Below are positions 1 through 12,080 of a stretch of 64,000 nt of DNA, in pieces. Made by a program: the position numbers and the translations under genes. The notes under the pieces were generated by a model. It had not been told where the DNA came from. It ran no database searches and worked only from the letters and a program-made list of their open reading frames with translations. Every line of letters starts with the position of its first letter. Positions within the stretch are counted from its first letter, which is position 1. Origin of the DNA: Escarpia spicata (lineage: Eukaryota; Annelida; Polychaeta; Sabellida; Siboglinidae); assembly GCA_963995525.1 (NCBI GenBank), contig OZ023210.1, positions 2,018,775 through 2,082,774 of the forward strand, given 5' to 3'.

Positions 1-21
1 CTTAGATCCTCCCAATACTTT

Positions 22-3000
22 ATGTCTCTCCGTAATTTGGATTTTGCTGCGCTATCTATCATTAAGGATGGAGAACCTCTTAAAAAGCGAAGACGTCCTA
101 GCGGAGCAGTTGATGAAGTGAAGAAATCAGCATTCGTCATTGAATACCTTGAACACAATGATGACGAGACGATAACTTTGGACGAACTTCATAAAATCAT
201 GAACAATGAATCTGGCAGTGGTGCAGTATACTCCAAGAGATCGCTCCAACGGCAACTCTATGCACACGATCGCAGCAGAGTCTCTATCACATCGTCAAAG
301 CAGCAGTCACTTATCGTTACGCTCACCTCGAATGTAAAGCAGTTGATTCAGGATGCGCATACTAAACTGAAAGACGATTCCGAGGAAATAAATGCGCTGA
401 TCAAAGTTGTTGGTAATTATCAGCGAAACGAAATCAAGAGTGCAGAAAAACACAAAGATGTGTATCCACACGCATCGGATATGAAATCTGTGGACCATAA
501 TCTCGCCATCCTGTCTCCATCAGTGCGCCTGCTTCTACAGACAATCATCAACAGCAAAACTGCAGACCTGCGATGTGCATCTATCGGCCAAGCCATCACG
601 GGCACCACTTGCCCCAGAGCTTTCCTCTCTCCTCTACAAGTCGGTCTGTGCGTCACACTCGATCAGAAATATGGTCATCGCGATCTGATTGACCTGCTCT
701 TCAACTTCGGCTTCTGATCATCATATTCGGAGTCATGTTTGTACAAGAAAAATGCAGGGAGTAGATATTGGCGAGCATACAGTAGATGCATTGCTACATT
801 TCACCGCTGACAAAGTCGACCACAGTGCGAAGACATTGGTTGGCGAGGATGTCATTCACATGATGGGTCAGATGGGTGCTGTCACACCAGCCAGGCCTAG
901 CGAGAAGAAAATCCCGAGAATCAAGGTCACGCTGGAGGACATCCAGAAAATGGGGCAACATACAATCACATTCCAAAAGGACCCCAAGGCAGTTCTCGCG
1001 AATATAAAATACACCAATGTTCGTACATTTCCTCAGGACATCCAGAACGCCAAGGTGGACGTCATGTGGCAAGTATCGATGCACGTGTCTCAACCTCGAC
1101 CTTTATGGTCCGGCTACATGCAATCACTACATACTGGAGTGTCTAACCCAGGGAAAAGCATGCAGCTGTTCCTACCCATGATCGATCCGACACCGAGTAA
1201 CCCCACTTGTGTCCATTCAACCCTGGAATACCTGTGTGATATAGCTGAGCAGCAGGGTGTGACTCCTATCACCACCTTCGATCAGCAGTTATATTGGATC
1301 GCGCTCATGATCGTTGAGGATGCACCCATGTCGAGTCGTCTGCGGCGTATTGTACTTCTCGGAGGGTTTCACACGGAGATAAGCTTACTTGGTACGATCG
1401 GGTCCATCATGGCTGGGTCTGGCCTGAAAGAGATGCTGGCGCAGGTCTATGCTGAGGGATCTATCGTGGTCACTTCCTCATTGGCAGCGCTCTCAACATC
1501 ATATCAACATCTGCAGCTCTCCAACTTCCCACGCCGGATCTTACAGGTATTTTTCATTTTCCGAGTAACCTAGTATTAATTATCACATAATTTCACATTA
1601 AATGAATGACCTAACATTCTGCAATAGAAATATATAAAGAACCGTGAGTAACTACAGCCAACATTTGTTAATATCCATGTGCACATGTCTTTATTCCTTA
1701 TTATATATCCAGTTTACATGCCAGAAGTTATGCTATGGACTTATGTGTGTTGTTCAGGCCTCTCCTCGGAGCAAGGCATGTTTGAGACAAGTAGGACCTC
1801 CCCGCAGTCGACCTCCTCCGACCCACCTGGGATCGTTCCTCAGGCACATGAAGGTCGGTTTTGTATGAACTGCACAAACTAGATGTCTACAAGCATGCTA
1901 TAGACGTACAAACAGCGACATTTCTATGCAATTAATTGCATTTCCTATCAGCATTTATGCACAATATATATTATAACCTTGTGTCTTTTTTCAGGTGATT
2001 TAAACGCGGTTGCTCTTCTCGCTTGTATCTCTCAGCTAGTGAAAAATGTGCAGGAGGGGAAGATGAGTCTGGATGATGCACTCAAGAGCACCACACTCGG
2101 TCACATCCAGATTGCGCTTGATGATTGGCATGCCTTAATGCAAAAGCATGCAACCGTCAGGCTGTGGATGCTGTATTAGAGTATGGTCGCAATTCTGAGG
2201 GCCTTCATCCGATCTACGCGTATAGGAAGCTGGCCCCTGTATTTACAGTCTTTGTGTGATATTCAGCTGCTGGGCACAATAACTACACAAAATCTCTTGT
2301 GCTGTTCGACTAAAAAATGCTGGACCTCGAGCGCACTCACCCGCTTCAATGAGAGTACTCTTCTTCTCTTCCTGCACTACAGACCCGTGTGTGCTGATGT
2401 CAGCCAGTTCATTTTCGAGATAGCGGGGTTCTCTTCGAATGCAACTGATGGGCATCGTGACCTGGCAGCAACACGCATCCGACGTGACCTGGCAGCATCA
2501 CGCATCCGACGTGACCTGGCAGCATCACGCATCCGACGTGACATGTCCGGTAAAGAGAAGCTGCTTCAGGTGTTTGTTGAGCGGGGACCATTCAACACAA
2601 CCTCAGAAAAGCTTGTTAGTCTCTCAACATTGTTGATGACAGAGGAGTTAGTAAACGTTGTCGGTGTTCAAAGTGTCGGAGAGAAGATCCTAACTTCCAT
2701 GGTCGGTCATTCTGTGGCAGCGTACAATTTCTCCCAGAAGAATCAAGTGAAGACTCTAGCCTCAGTTGTCTATGTCAAAACTGCTTCCGGGGAACGAATC
2801 GAGATGGATCCCCAGCGTCTATACCAGCGTCTTCTTGTTACGGGTATCAGCGATATTCCTATGCCTAACCTCTTCAAATATGATTTGTGCTCTTTCTCCC
2901 ATCTATCTTCGACAATCACATGCGCATGCGGACTGGGGACAGAGCGGAGCTCATACACCATCTCCTGAAGCTTGTCCCTGCATGCATCGTCTCAGCCACG

Positions 3001-3615
3001 CTCGACAAGGGCTTGCAGTTTATTGTTGATGGGGGAGGATTGCTCCACAAGTTCTCATGGCCCAATCACTCCACCTATGCCGAGATCTACGCTGTGAATA
3101 CCCGGCGTGTACGCAGCAGCTATGGCCGTGCGTTGGTTGTGTTTGACGGATATCACGGCTCCAGCACTAAGGACGAAGCCCATCGTCGTAGGACCGGGAA
3201 CGACGTTGGTGCTTCAGTCTCAGTTTCCGCAGAAATGCGTATAACCATGAGCAAAAATGCTTTCCTTGCCAAGACATCAAACAAGCAGGCATTCATCAAC
3301 CTCCTTGCAGAGCATATGGTCAAAGCAGACATCACAGTTCAGCACGCAGAAGGGGATGCTGACTACAAAATATGTATGTTTGCATGCCTTTCTGCGAAGA
3401 AAACGCCAACAGCTGTTGTCGCAGGAGGTTCAGACGTATTTCAACTCATAATACATCACTGATGCCACAGATAAGAGTGATAACCTGTACATGGTGACAT
3501 CGAAACAGACGGTATGCATCACTACATTGAAGAAGAATCTGGATCCACTTCTAAGAAGCTCTGCTCTTTCTGCACGCTCTCAGTAATTGGAAATGACACC
3601 TCATGCGTGTTTTTA
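22..3615 (+). pseudogene. Decayed copy of a multi-copy invertebrate family with FEN1/PIN-like C-terminus
   Basis: Successive open stretches (22-717, 689-1573, 1979-2179, 2183-2968, 2887-3462 and on to about 3615) read as one long protein if frame changes are allowed. The order matches a large family of uncharacterised high-copy proteins I recognise from invertebrate genomes: an N-terminal helical region, a segment with VDHSAKTL near 820, a segment with GISDIPMPNLFKY near 2850, then a C-terminal part with AEGDADYKI near 3350 and VAGGSDVFQLI near 3420. The last two resemble the acidic motifs of FEN1/XPG/PIN nucleases. It is broken: an in-frame TGA at 715-717 followed by a frame change, an in-frame TAG at 2177-2179 with the better family match in another frame just after, a frame change near 2895, and another after 3460. 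Possible introns (GT at 1547, AG before 1758 and 1995) exist, but the phases do not all join. The nuclease-like function is inferred from motif resemblance only. Confidence 0.6.
2458..2544 (+). repeat. 27-bp tandem triplication inside the pseudogene
   Basis: About three copies of a 27-bp unit encode a nine-residue repeat (DLAASRIRR) in the open frame of the decayed gene. The first copy differs slightly (T for S). The surrounding family has no such repeat that I can recall, so this looks like local slippage after the copy inserted. Confidence 0.85.
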
Positions 3616-4475
3616 TGTTGCTTACTTCCAAAATTAGGTCCATTTGAATATTAGATGTATAATGTCGGCCATCTTGGATTTGAGCCGAAAAAGAGGTTTT
3701 GTTATGGGTGGATTCGGGTGGGGTTTTTTGATGGTGAGACATACCACCAACGAACCCACTTCAGGTGAGAAAGCTATGTTAACATTTTTGTCCAACCTAA
3801 ATCATTCGTTGCTGAGACTAAAGCGAGAGTATGAAACACAAACTACATACTATACACTACGCTACAACACTAGACGCATCACACAGACCTGTGTAAACAC
3901 ACCACGCTGCACCATAACAGTTTGGCAACGTTACATTTTCCATTGAAAATCTGTATTTTGTGTGTGATTTAACTTACCCAAAACCGTGAACCAAAACCTG
4001 CAATGCCATCAATAAAACATAGGCGTATATATTCATTACAGATATAGATATATATTCCGTTGAAAAATGTAATTGGATTTGAACAAGACTTGAGTAGAAA
4101 GTTGTTGCAACATGTCATGCATGGCTTTGGACTGGCTGCCACGATAAGTTATAAAATGTTACAGTATCGAGGATTTACGTAAAGGGCGTAAAGCTGTCGG
4201 GAGAGAAGCTTCAAGCGCTGGTGGTAAACCACTCATTAAAATTGTATGACTCTATTTCAAGTCTGTCAATTGCTGGAAGAAAGGTGTTGATGCGTAGTCC
4301 ATCTACTAGTCGCTACAAGGAGACCGACCAGGCGGTTCACTGTTAAGTGTGAATGAATAGACAGCACACGATGAATCACAATTATCATTATTCCCGGTAG
4401 GACCTATGACCGATCTGCTTACGACAAAACAGGACGATTGTTCACTTTCTCGAAATGCCCCGCGCATTACGGAAA
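3616..4475. other. Stretch with no recognised feature
   Basis: AT-rich sequence with only short ORFs on either strand. I see no domain, tandem repeat or clear transposon end. Confidence 0.5.
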
Positions 4476-5160
4476 TATGATGATGATGTTGATTTTATTC
4501 AATTTTAAAATGTAAACGTGTAAATACATAACATATAAATACGGAGTACACCATATATAAGGATTACATAAGAAAGTGCACGCACTTGTTTCCATTGTTT
4601 TTGACAGACACAGACAAATACATGACACAGTTATTAATAAAATATGATAAAGTAACAAAGGCTAAAACAACAATAATTAATAACTTAAACACTAGCTAAT
4701 ACTCAGATGTCAAAAGACATAATATTGGTGATATTGTAAAGGAGATTACCTACGGAGTATTAAGTCATTTAAAAAAAACAGGCTTACATACTATATATAA
4801 ATAGGCCTAACACCAGATATAAAATTAAACAATTTACAATTTAAGATGCGACAACAATAAAAATGAAAAAGATCTATCCTCCAATAGAGCCGAGATTATT
4901 AAGATAATTTAACAACAAATGATTATATATGAAAAATGATGTTATTAGTAAAGGAGCTTCCCGCCTGATTTGTAACCTATATCAATACCCACTATTTTTG
5001 TAGATACGGGTACCTCAAAAATAAGATGGAAGTAATTGTAGACATATGAGCTGGTTTCCTGATTATTAAGGCAATTGAACAAAAACTGTTTCACAAGACA
5101 TTTGAATTGAGTCTTGTTATGAGCACCTTGTATCTTATATGGCAATTTATTCCATAAATC
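4476..5160 (-). mobile_element. LINE C-terminal tail and 3' end, minus strand
   Basis: On the minus strand, 5160 down to 4945 reads as the usual last segment of a non-LTR retrotransposon polyprotein (LWNKLPYKIQGAHNKTQF, then LVKQFLF). It is followed by an AT-rich 3' untranslated part that ends near 4476 with AATAAA and a short (ATC)n run. Such microsatellite-like 3' ends are typical of CR1/L2/Jockey-group LINEs. The reverse transcriptase itself is absent (5' truncation). Confidence 0.65.
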
Positions 5161-5304
5161 ACATTTTAGTATCTAATCAAATTATTTAATGTAATTTAGG
5201 CATTTATTTATTTATTTATTTTATCCAGTATGTTCAACTGTTCAGCACTTTTGGTAATCGTTTATTTTATCATTGCATTTACCCGTAGTTTTACTATACA
5301 TAGG

Positions 5305-5353
<49 letters not shown>

Positions 5354-5511
5354 TAGGATTTTGCTTCCTAACTTTATTTATTTTTCTTATTGATTTCTCT
5401 TAAATGCGTTTTTATGCTTCTTAGATGATTGCTGATTTGTAAACACCCGTGAACGGGTCATTAGTCCCGGATTTGATGATGTGTAAATAAAGTTTATTAT
5501 TATTATTATTC
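5157..5511 (+). mobile_element. LINE 3'-UTR copy A, plus strand
   Basis: This stretch is a near copy of 24027-24402: it starts AATCACATTTTAGTATC, has an internal (TATC)n/(TA)n tract at about 5306-5352, then a shared block ending in a short hairpin (ACACCCGTGAACGGGT). It finishes with AATAAA at 5486-5491 and (TTA)n. At the 24-kb copy the same sequence follows reverse-transcriptase coding sequence, so this is a severely 5'-truncated insertion of the same LINE. Confidence 0.75.
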
Positions 5512-5516
5512 AACGC

Positions 5517-7110
5517 CTGTGTATCTCAATAACTGTGTAGTAACAAGACGTAGGAACCGGCTTACGTTGTTCTCGCACACTGTAGCCTACATTTATGTTT
5601 CTTAGATAAACCGGAGAACCACGATGAACAGGCATAGTCATCGTATTAAGGCAGATGTCAACATTGTTTTTGTTTTATGTTGACTGTACAAGAACTTTAA
5701 CTCGGCATGTCATTTATTAACTATCTTCCCAGCCACTCTTTATCCAATTAGTGACGGATCTAACTCTACACCTAAGTATTTAACTATTTAACACGATTCT
5801 GACACGTCAATGTGTTGCCAGCACATTTCATCAGGATGGCATAACATGTATGTAGTTTACGTTTTGACACAAACAGGATGGATTCAGTTTCCCCTAGTTC
5901 CCTAGATGGAGTGACAGTTTGTTGTTTACCAGCCATTCTCTGGCAGCCTCAAGCTCTGAACAAAGCCTTTCTTCGATGTATTGTGTGTTCTTACCCGAAA
6001 CTATGAGGGCCGAACCGTCATAAAAGAACTTTGCATTGAATAACCGACGGAATAACATTAATATATATTAAATAACAGTAAAGGTTCAAGAATTGACCCT
6101 TGTGGGACACCACACGTTACAGTCGCCGGCTAAGATAAAGTACCGCCAATGTCCACTGATTGCTGACGTTCATATAAATATGACTGAAACCAGACTAACG
6201 CAGATTTATGAAGTCCGATAGCTTCCAGTTTTTGAAACAGGATCTTATGGTCTACCGTATCGGCAGAATAGGAGGATCTAGAACCAGATAGATGTATCAG
6301 TAGAATAGGAGGATCTAGAACCAGAATAGGAGGATCTAAAACCAGATAGCTGCTCATGCAGGAGCTGATGTGCTTGGAGGTAATTATCAAGACGATTCTC
6401 TCAAATAATGTCATTACTACATTGAGAATCGAGACCGGCCTGTAGTTACCGGCTTTTTGTAAATTCACCCTTGCCGATGTAATATCGTCTGGAATTTCGC
6501 CGGTTGACAAAGATAAATTTAAAATATGTGCCAAAGGAGACTCAATGAGCTCGACACCATCCTTAATAAATCTGGGTGTCAATTGGTCCAAACCAGTCGC
6601 CTTGCTCCGGTTCAGGTTGCTCAGGATCCCTAATACTTTGTTTTCGGTGACTTCTCTAAAACTGAAACTGTTACTCGTGACACCTAATGATCTGTAATAT
6701 TCTTGGACGTGTTGCCACCCACATTTCCAATTACTTGGTGGAAGTTTATCAAACAGTGTTGAGGCTATGTTAGTAAACAAATTGTTAAAATACTCAGACA
6801 CCTTTACTTTAGCAAAACATATATTACTGTCGATATCAAGTCCTATGCTCACTGGCTTAGTTTTACTTTGAGACGAAGTTCCGATGCTTTTTACCATTTG
6901 CCATAATTTCTTCGGTTGTTGTTTATATTATTCAGCCTTCTTTGCAGTGAAATCTGATTTGGCCTGTTTCTTCTTAAATTTAACTTGATTCCGAAGATAA
7001 ATATATTTGCCATGCCAACTATGGTCTTTGGTCTTTTTGAATTTGGCAAACGCCTGATCACTTTCATGAATATCTCCCCGGTCATCCAGGGAATAACATT
7101 TAATGAACAA
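5517..7110 (-). mobile_element. Degenerate LINE reverse transcriptase (Jockey/CR1-like), minus strand
   Basis: Reading the minus strand from about 7110: an endonuclease-RT linker, then an open frame (6897-6130) with SKATGLDQLTPRFIKDG, the palm segment GNYRPVSILNVV and DTVDHKILFQKLEAIGL. The catalytic GVPQGSI lies just past the frame end near 6110. The FYDGSALIVSGK equivalent of the YADD box is degenerate. The trace continues to about 5517 through several stops and frame changes. An internal duplication of about 24 bp disrupts the domain near 6266-6345. It is a dead copy. The clade is inferred from motif style only. Confidence 0.75.
6266..6345 (-). repeat. Local triplication inside the RT fragment
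   Basis: A segment beginning AGAATAGGAGGATCTAGAAC occurs three times in about 80 bp, inserting LVLDPPI-type repeats between the RT palm and the DTVDHK motif. It explains why that stretch of the frame does not look like RT. Confidence 0.75.
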
Positions 7111-7720
7111 TGTAACTGGAAAAATCTTATTGAAAAAGTTTCAAATAGGTTTTCAAGGACGCTAGGTATCTTAAAAAGACTAAAATGGTTATTACCTCTT
7201 AATATAAAAATCATATTGTACAACACACTAAAACACTTAAACTACGGCGTTACCGCTTCGGGTTACAAATGTGACAGAATTCAGAAACTTCAAAAGAAAC
7301 TTCAGAATTATTAGTGTAAACAAACATAATGCTCACACTGAACCAATGTTTAAAAGTCTAAAATTATTTAAAATAGAACACATATTAAAATCGCAAGAAC
7401 TAAAATTGTATTATAAATTCGTGCATAACTAACTTCCTGTTTACCTTCAAAATTTGCCGCTTCATCAGAACAACACCATTCACAATTCCAACACACGTGG
7501 ACAACAATATACATACAATCAGGGTACAACACGAATTTGCGAAACAAAGTCCCAGATACACCTTGCCGCATACTATCAATAATACACCTGATTTAATAAC
7601 AAGTAAAATCCACACTCACCGCTTAAACGGGTTTGCATTGTATATTAAACATCAATTTGCAGACTTATTTACATGTATGTACATTACGAAATTGTTACAT
7701 TTTTCATTATGAGTGAACAA
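7085..7720 (+). mobile_element. LINE RT C-terminal fragment, plus strand, head-on to the previous one
   Basis: From about 7085 the plus strand reads as the post-RT region of a non-LTR element: NWKNLIEKVSNRFSRTLGIL, RLKWLLPLNIKIILYNT, HLNYGV, then after a frame change NAHTEPMFKSLKLFKIEHIL and SQELKLYYKFVHN. Frame changes and stops make it inactive. It abuts the minus-strand LINE at 7085-7110, giving a back-to-back arrangement. Confidence 0.7.
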
Positions 7721-7874
7721 GAAATATGAATAAGTTTTTATGTGTACCTCTTTTGATGAATAGCCAATTGTCAAAAATCATGTATAATGTCATGTTCTAA
7801 GTTTCGTCTGACTTACTCTTTTAACCGATTTATGCTACAATTTTTTATACACCAGGATTTGTCATCAATATTTA

Positions 7875-10210
7875 GATTATTATTATTATTACTAGCATTT
7901 CTATAGCGCCATATATCTCCGGTACCAGCCCGTTCATAGGCGCGTACACACATTATAAAGCGTACATGGAATCAAATGTAAAGAAATATATGTATAAAGA
8001 TGCCGGTAAATATAATATTAAGATTTACAATAATGTAGTTAAAATACGTGACATATTTGCACAAATATCAAGATAATTAAGTAAAAGGATATATATTATA
8101 ATATATAAAATTTTATTAAAAAATAAATAACAATTAATAAAATAAAATAGATTATATAATACAAAATAAATTAATTGATTAATACATGTTCATAAAAAGT
8201 GCCTCAGTCGAAGTTAGCCTGCTTAAATAGGTAAGTTTTAAGGCAGGTTTTGAATTTATTCAAAGTGTCTATTTGACAAACGTTTATTGGTAGAGCGTTC
8301 CAGAGCGTAGGTCCAGACACGGAGAAAGCTCGTCTGCCATAGCCCTCTAAGTTGTAGCGCGGGACTACAAGCAGATGTACCAGGTAGATCAGCAGATCGG
8401 AGGTTGCGGGTGGGCGTATGTAAGATCTTGGATATACGCTGGAGCAAGACCATGTAAAGCCGTGAAAACAAGGACCAGCAGTTTGTACTGGATACGCCAA
8501 CGAACTGGAAGCCAGTGCAGTACGACCAGCACAGGTGTTATGTGCTGGTGCTTTCGGTGTCTTGAGAAAGTCTTGCCGCCGAGTTCTGTACCATCTGAAA
8601 CTTGTTCATAAATGCCTCGGTGATGCCGTCCAGGACCGCGTTACTGTAGTTCAGCCGCGACTGGTGTGGACTAGTGTCTTACACGCATCAGTAGTAAGAC
8701 AATGTCTTATTTTTGAAATAGCGAAGAGATGGTAGTACGCTGACTTGCACATCCGTGACACGTGTGACGACATTGTTAGTCCAGAGTCGATTGTAATCCT
8801 GATGTTGTGGATGGTCGGTGACGGAACAATATTACATCCGCATACACTAACACACGAAACGTCATGCAGGTGTTTACGATTTGGTGCCGTGATGATAATA
8901 GCCTCGGTCTTGTTTTCGTTCAGCAATAGATTGTGGTCTGACATCAACTGCTTCTCTTCTTCGATGCATCGCTCGATGCGGACAACCGCATCAGCGGCTT
9001 CTCCATCCCGCGTTCCACTCAGGTCAACATACAGTTGGGCGTCATCTGCATAAAGATGGTATGGCAGCTTGTGCCTTCTGAAGATAGCATCCAAGGGCAG
9101 AGTGTAGACGGAGAAGAGGATTGGGCCCAGCAAAGACCCTTGTGGGATGCCAGACTCGATTTCTATTTGAGTTGTGGCTACTAATACACACTGACTGAGT
9201 CCGATTCGACAGGTATGACTCCAGCCGTTTTGGTGCAATGCCTTCAATGCCTACATCAATGCCTACGTTGTGCAGCTGGTTGATTAACATCGAGTTATCA
9301 ACAGTATCAAACGCCGCACTCATATCGAGCAGCACTGCCAGCACACCTTTCCTTTTGTCAAGTGAAAGGAGATGGTCATTCTGGATGCGCACCAGTGCTG
9401 TCTCAATGCTGCGATGTTGTCTGTACACATTTTGGAAAATGTCCATCAAATTGTTGTTGTCTAGATGCTGGCGAAGTTGGACTGCTATATGGCGCTCCAG
9501 TAACTTTGAAACAAATGACAAGTTCAATATAGATATGATAGGATCAAAGTTTGGTTTCTTTAATAGAGATGTGATCACAGCATGTTTGAAGTTGGCTGGC
9601 GCGGACCCTGACTCGAGCGACATGTTGATGATTGTAGCTAATGTCGGCGCAAGAATATCAATGTTTGCTTTCACGAGTGAGGTAGGAAGTGGATCAAGCG
9701 CGCTTGATGTTGTTGGACATTTCCTTACCAAAGAGAGAACGCCGTCTGTGGTGATGCCGGAAAAGACACTGACTGTGCAAGACCGTTCACAATGCACGAA
9801 CTCAGCGTTGACAGTTTGCAGGCGGCTACTCGCTAGCAGGCTGCGAATGTATAACACTTTGCGTATGAAGTGCACGAGAAAGACATCTGCCAGTTGTGCA
9901 ATACCAGACACAGCATTGTGCAGTTTTGGAGCAGCTTTTCTTTTCAACAGGTTATCCATAATCCTTAACAGTGCTTTGTTGTTACGTGCACATTCATCAA
10001 TTTTTGTTGTGTAGAATTTGGCTTTCACAGACTGTATTTGCTGTTTGTAAGTTTCACGCTGTCCAGTGTAGATGTCTCGGTGAATATGCAGCTTTGGCAG
10101 TCTCCATTTCCGCTCTGCTTGTCTGAGCTTTCGCTTAGCAAGCAATAATTCCATTTGTGTGCCAATGCATGTTGGGGCGCACAGTAATTGATATAACTAG
10201 TAGCTCCCAT
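7875..10210 (-). mobile_element. CR1/L2-like LINE with most of the RT region, minus strand
   Basis: The minus strand carries, in order, an endonuclease-RT linker (10154 onward, RKLRQAERKWRLPKLHIHRD), RT fingers and palm (SALDPLPTSLVK; VITSLLKKPNFD; GVLAVLLDMSAAFDTVD), a frame change near 9240-9050, the motif GIPQGSLLGPILF and a conserved active-site box YHLYADDAQLYVD. A thumb region with LNENKTEAIII follows, then, after more breaks, the C-terminal GRRAFSVSGPTLWNALPINV (8500-8204). The 3' end near 7875 has the GGCGCTATAGAAATGCTAGT consensus and an (AAT)n tail typical of this group. 5'-truncated and dead, but it is the most complete RT in the window. Confidence 0.85.
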
Positions 10211-10348
10211 GAGAGCGACTTTTTTTAACCTTAGTGGAAGTTTCCATGACCCACACGTGATAAATTGTATAACATGTGATTACTATATTTATGCTTTTAC
10301 ATACTCAATTATTGGGTGAGATGTTTATGGGTCTTCATAAAGAACTTA

Positions 10349-10424
10349 TGTCTGTCTGTATGTCTGTCTGTATGTCTGTATGTCTGTCTGTCTGTCTGTC
10401 TCTCTGCCTGTCTGTCTGTCTACC

Positions 10425-10464
<40 letters not shown>
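10349..10464. repeat. (TGTC)n microsatellite
   Basis: About 29 tetranucleotide units of TGTC/TCTG with occasional TATG and CCTG interruptions. Simple sequence. Confidence 0.95.
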
Positions 10465-10752
10465 AGGGGGCTGTACGCCGTTTAATACGGACGTACTTCA
10501 AAGGGCAATATAACCAATGACGGCCATCGATTTATATTTAAAAAAATAAAAAGCCTCGTGTACATAATTAATAGCTAATACATCCTGCCAGTCTACCTCT
10601 TGCAGTTTCGCTTCAAAAATTTACTTACTGTAGTTTATGAGCGATCTTAATGTCATACCGTTGTGTTAACAGAAATTGTCTTACATTTGCGTGTACAATA
10701 TATTAATTAGTGGTCACTTATGCCAACATCTAATACACCACACTCTGTTATT

Positions 10753-12080
10753 TTAATAGGGTTCGAAACAGGATTGCTCGAGTATATATTTTTTTAATCC
10801 AACTACTTGGGTGGACAGTAGTAGGAAGTGGATCAAGCGTAGCACTCCCGCCGTGATATCAAAAAGCTCAGTTTCTCCATCCGGTGATTGTACTTTGGCA
10901 CGTGTGTTCCTGTACATGTTGGAAATAGCTGTTACTAGCTCTTTGGGGACACCATAGGCCTCAATAATCTTCATCATCTTGTCACGATGAACCATATCAA
11001 ATGCTTTTCGAAAGTCTACGAATGTCATAATTGCAAGAAGATGCTTTGCTCTAATTCCTTCAATTAACCTTCTCATGATTAGTATATGACCTACTGCTGT
11101 CCTCCCTGTCCGGAATCCGTTCTGATCGTCTCTTAGGTGGTGATCAATTTCAGGACGTATTCTGTTCAATATCATCCTGTTGAATGTCTTTGCCACAATG
11201 GAGCTCAGGCTAATGCCCTTGTAATTCCCTGCTATGCTTAAATCGTCATTCTTAGGTATTGGAATAATGTTCAGAACTGTCCACTGTAGCGGTATTTTCC
11301 CTTCAGTCAAAGCTTTGTTGCAAAACTCTAGTATGATACTGTCCAGATCGCAGTGTCTTAGCACTTCAGGTCGTATGCCATCATCCCCGCAGCTCTTTCC
11401 GTCATTCAGGGATTTCTTGGCCTTCTCATACTCGTCTCTCTCTTAAAAGGTCCTTCCTTGATGTTGATATTTATGATTACAGGTTGGATCTCTTCATCCT
11501 CATCTTCTATGTCTAGTGGACTGCCTAGTAGTTTGTGGAAGTGATCGTACCAGTTTCCACCCTTTGTTCTGCAGTTTTGCCCTTTAGTTGTCCTTTACGA
11601 GCTGTCTTTCTACCACTTATCTGGTTTATAAGCTTCCAGCTCTGTCCGTGTCTTCCATTAATGTGTGCATTTTCGACTGTGGCAATGTTGCAGCAAAGTT
11701 CTTCCTCCTGCACAATGTTATAGGTTGTCTCCATGTCCTTCTTGGCCTGCTCATATCTCACTCTGTTGTCAGCTGCAGTGTTGAGCTGGTAGACCCTATA
11801 TGCCTCTTCAACTTTCTCTGGCTGATGTTACTCGTGGATCATCTGAGTATATTTCTGTTTCTTACTGACAGGAATTAGTTTCTCTGTCGCAGCTCTATTT
11901 GCTGAAATGAAATGCTCATATCGCTCCGTTTCTGTTTCATCTCTCATTTCCAGAATCTGAAATATGTGCCGTACTTCACATGTATACTGTTTTTGCAAGA
12001 CTCGGTGATGCCGATCACCGCCACTTTAGTGTTGGCTGCGAGAATTCTTAAATCGTCAGGTTTCGGCAGAAGACTTCGTG
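10753..12080 (-). mobile_element. RTE-like LINE fragment, minus strand
   Basis: The minus strand from about 12080 reads as a post-endonuclease linker (RYEQAKKDMETTYNIVQEEE, HGQSWKLINQISGRKTARKG), then after stops an RT with LRDDQNGFRTGRTAVGHILI, AIMTFVDFRKAFDMVHRDKM and SPDGETELFDITAGVL. RTE-group RTs have this wording. The element stops abruptly after ITAGVL at about 10840, before the YADD box, so the 3' half is missing. LINEs usually lose the 5' end, so this is a secondary break. Confidence 0.8.

Noticed and set aside
9238..10014. 258-codon plus-strand frame
   Set aside because: Shadow of the minus-strand LINE RT.
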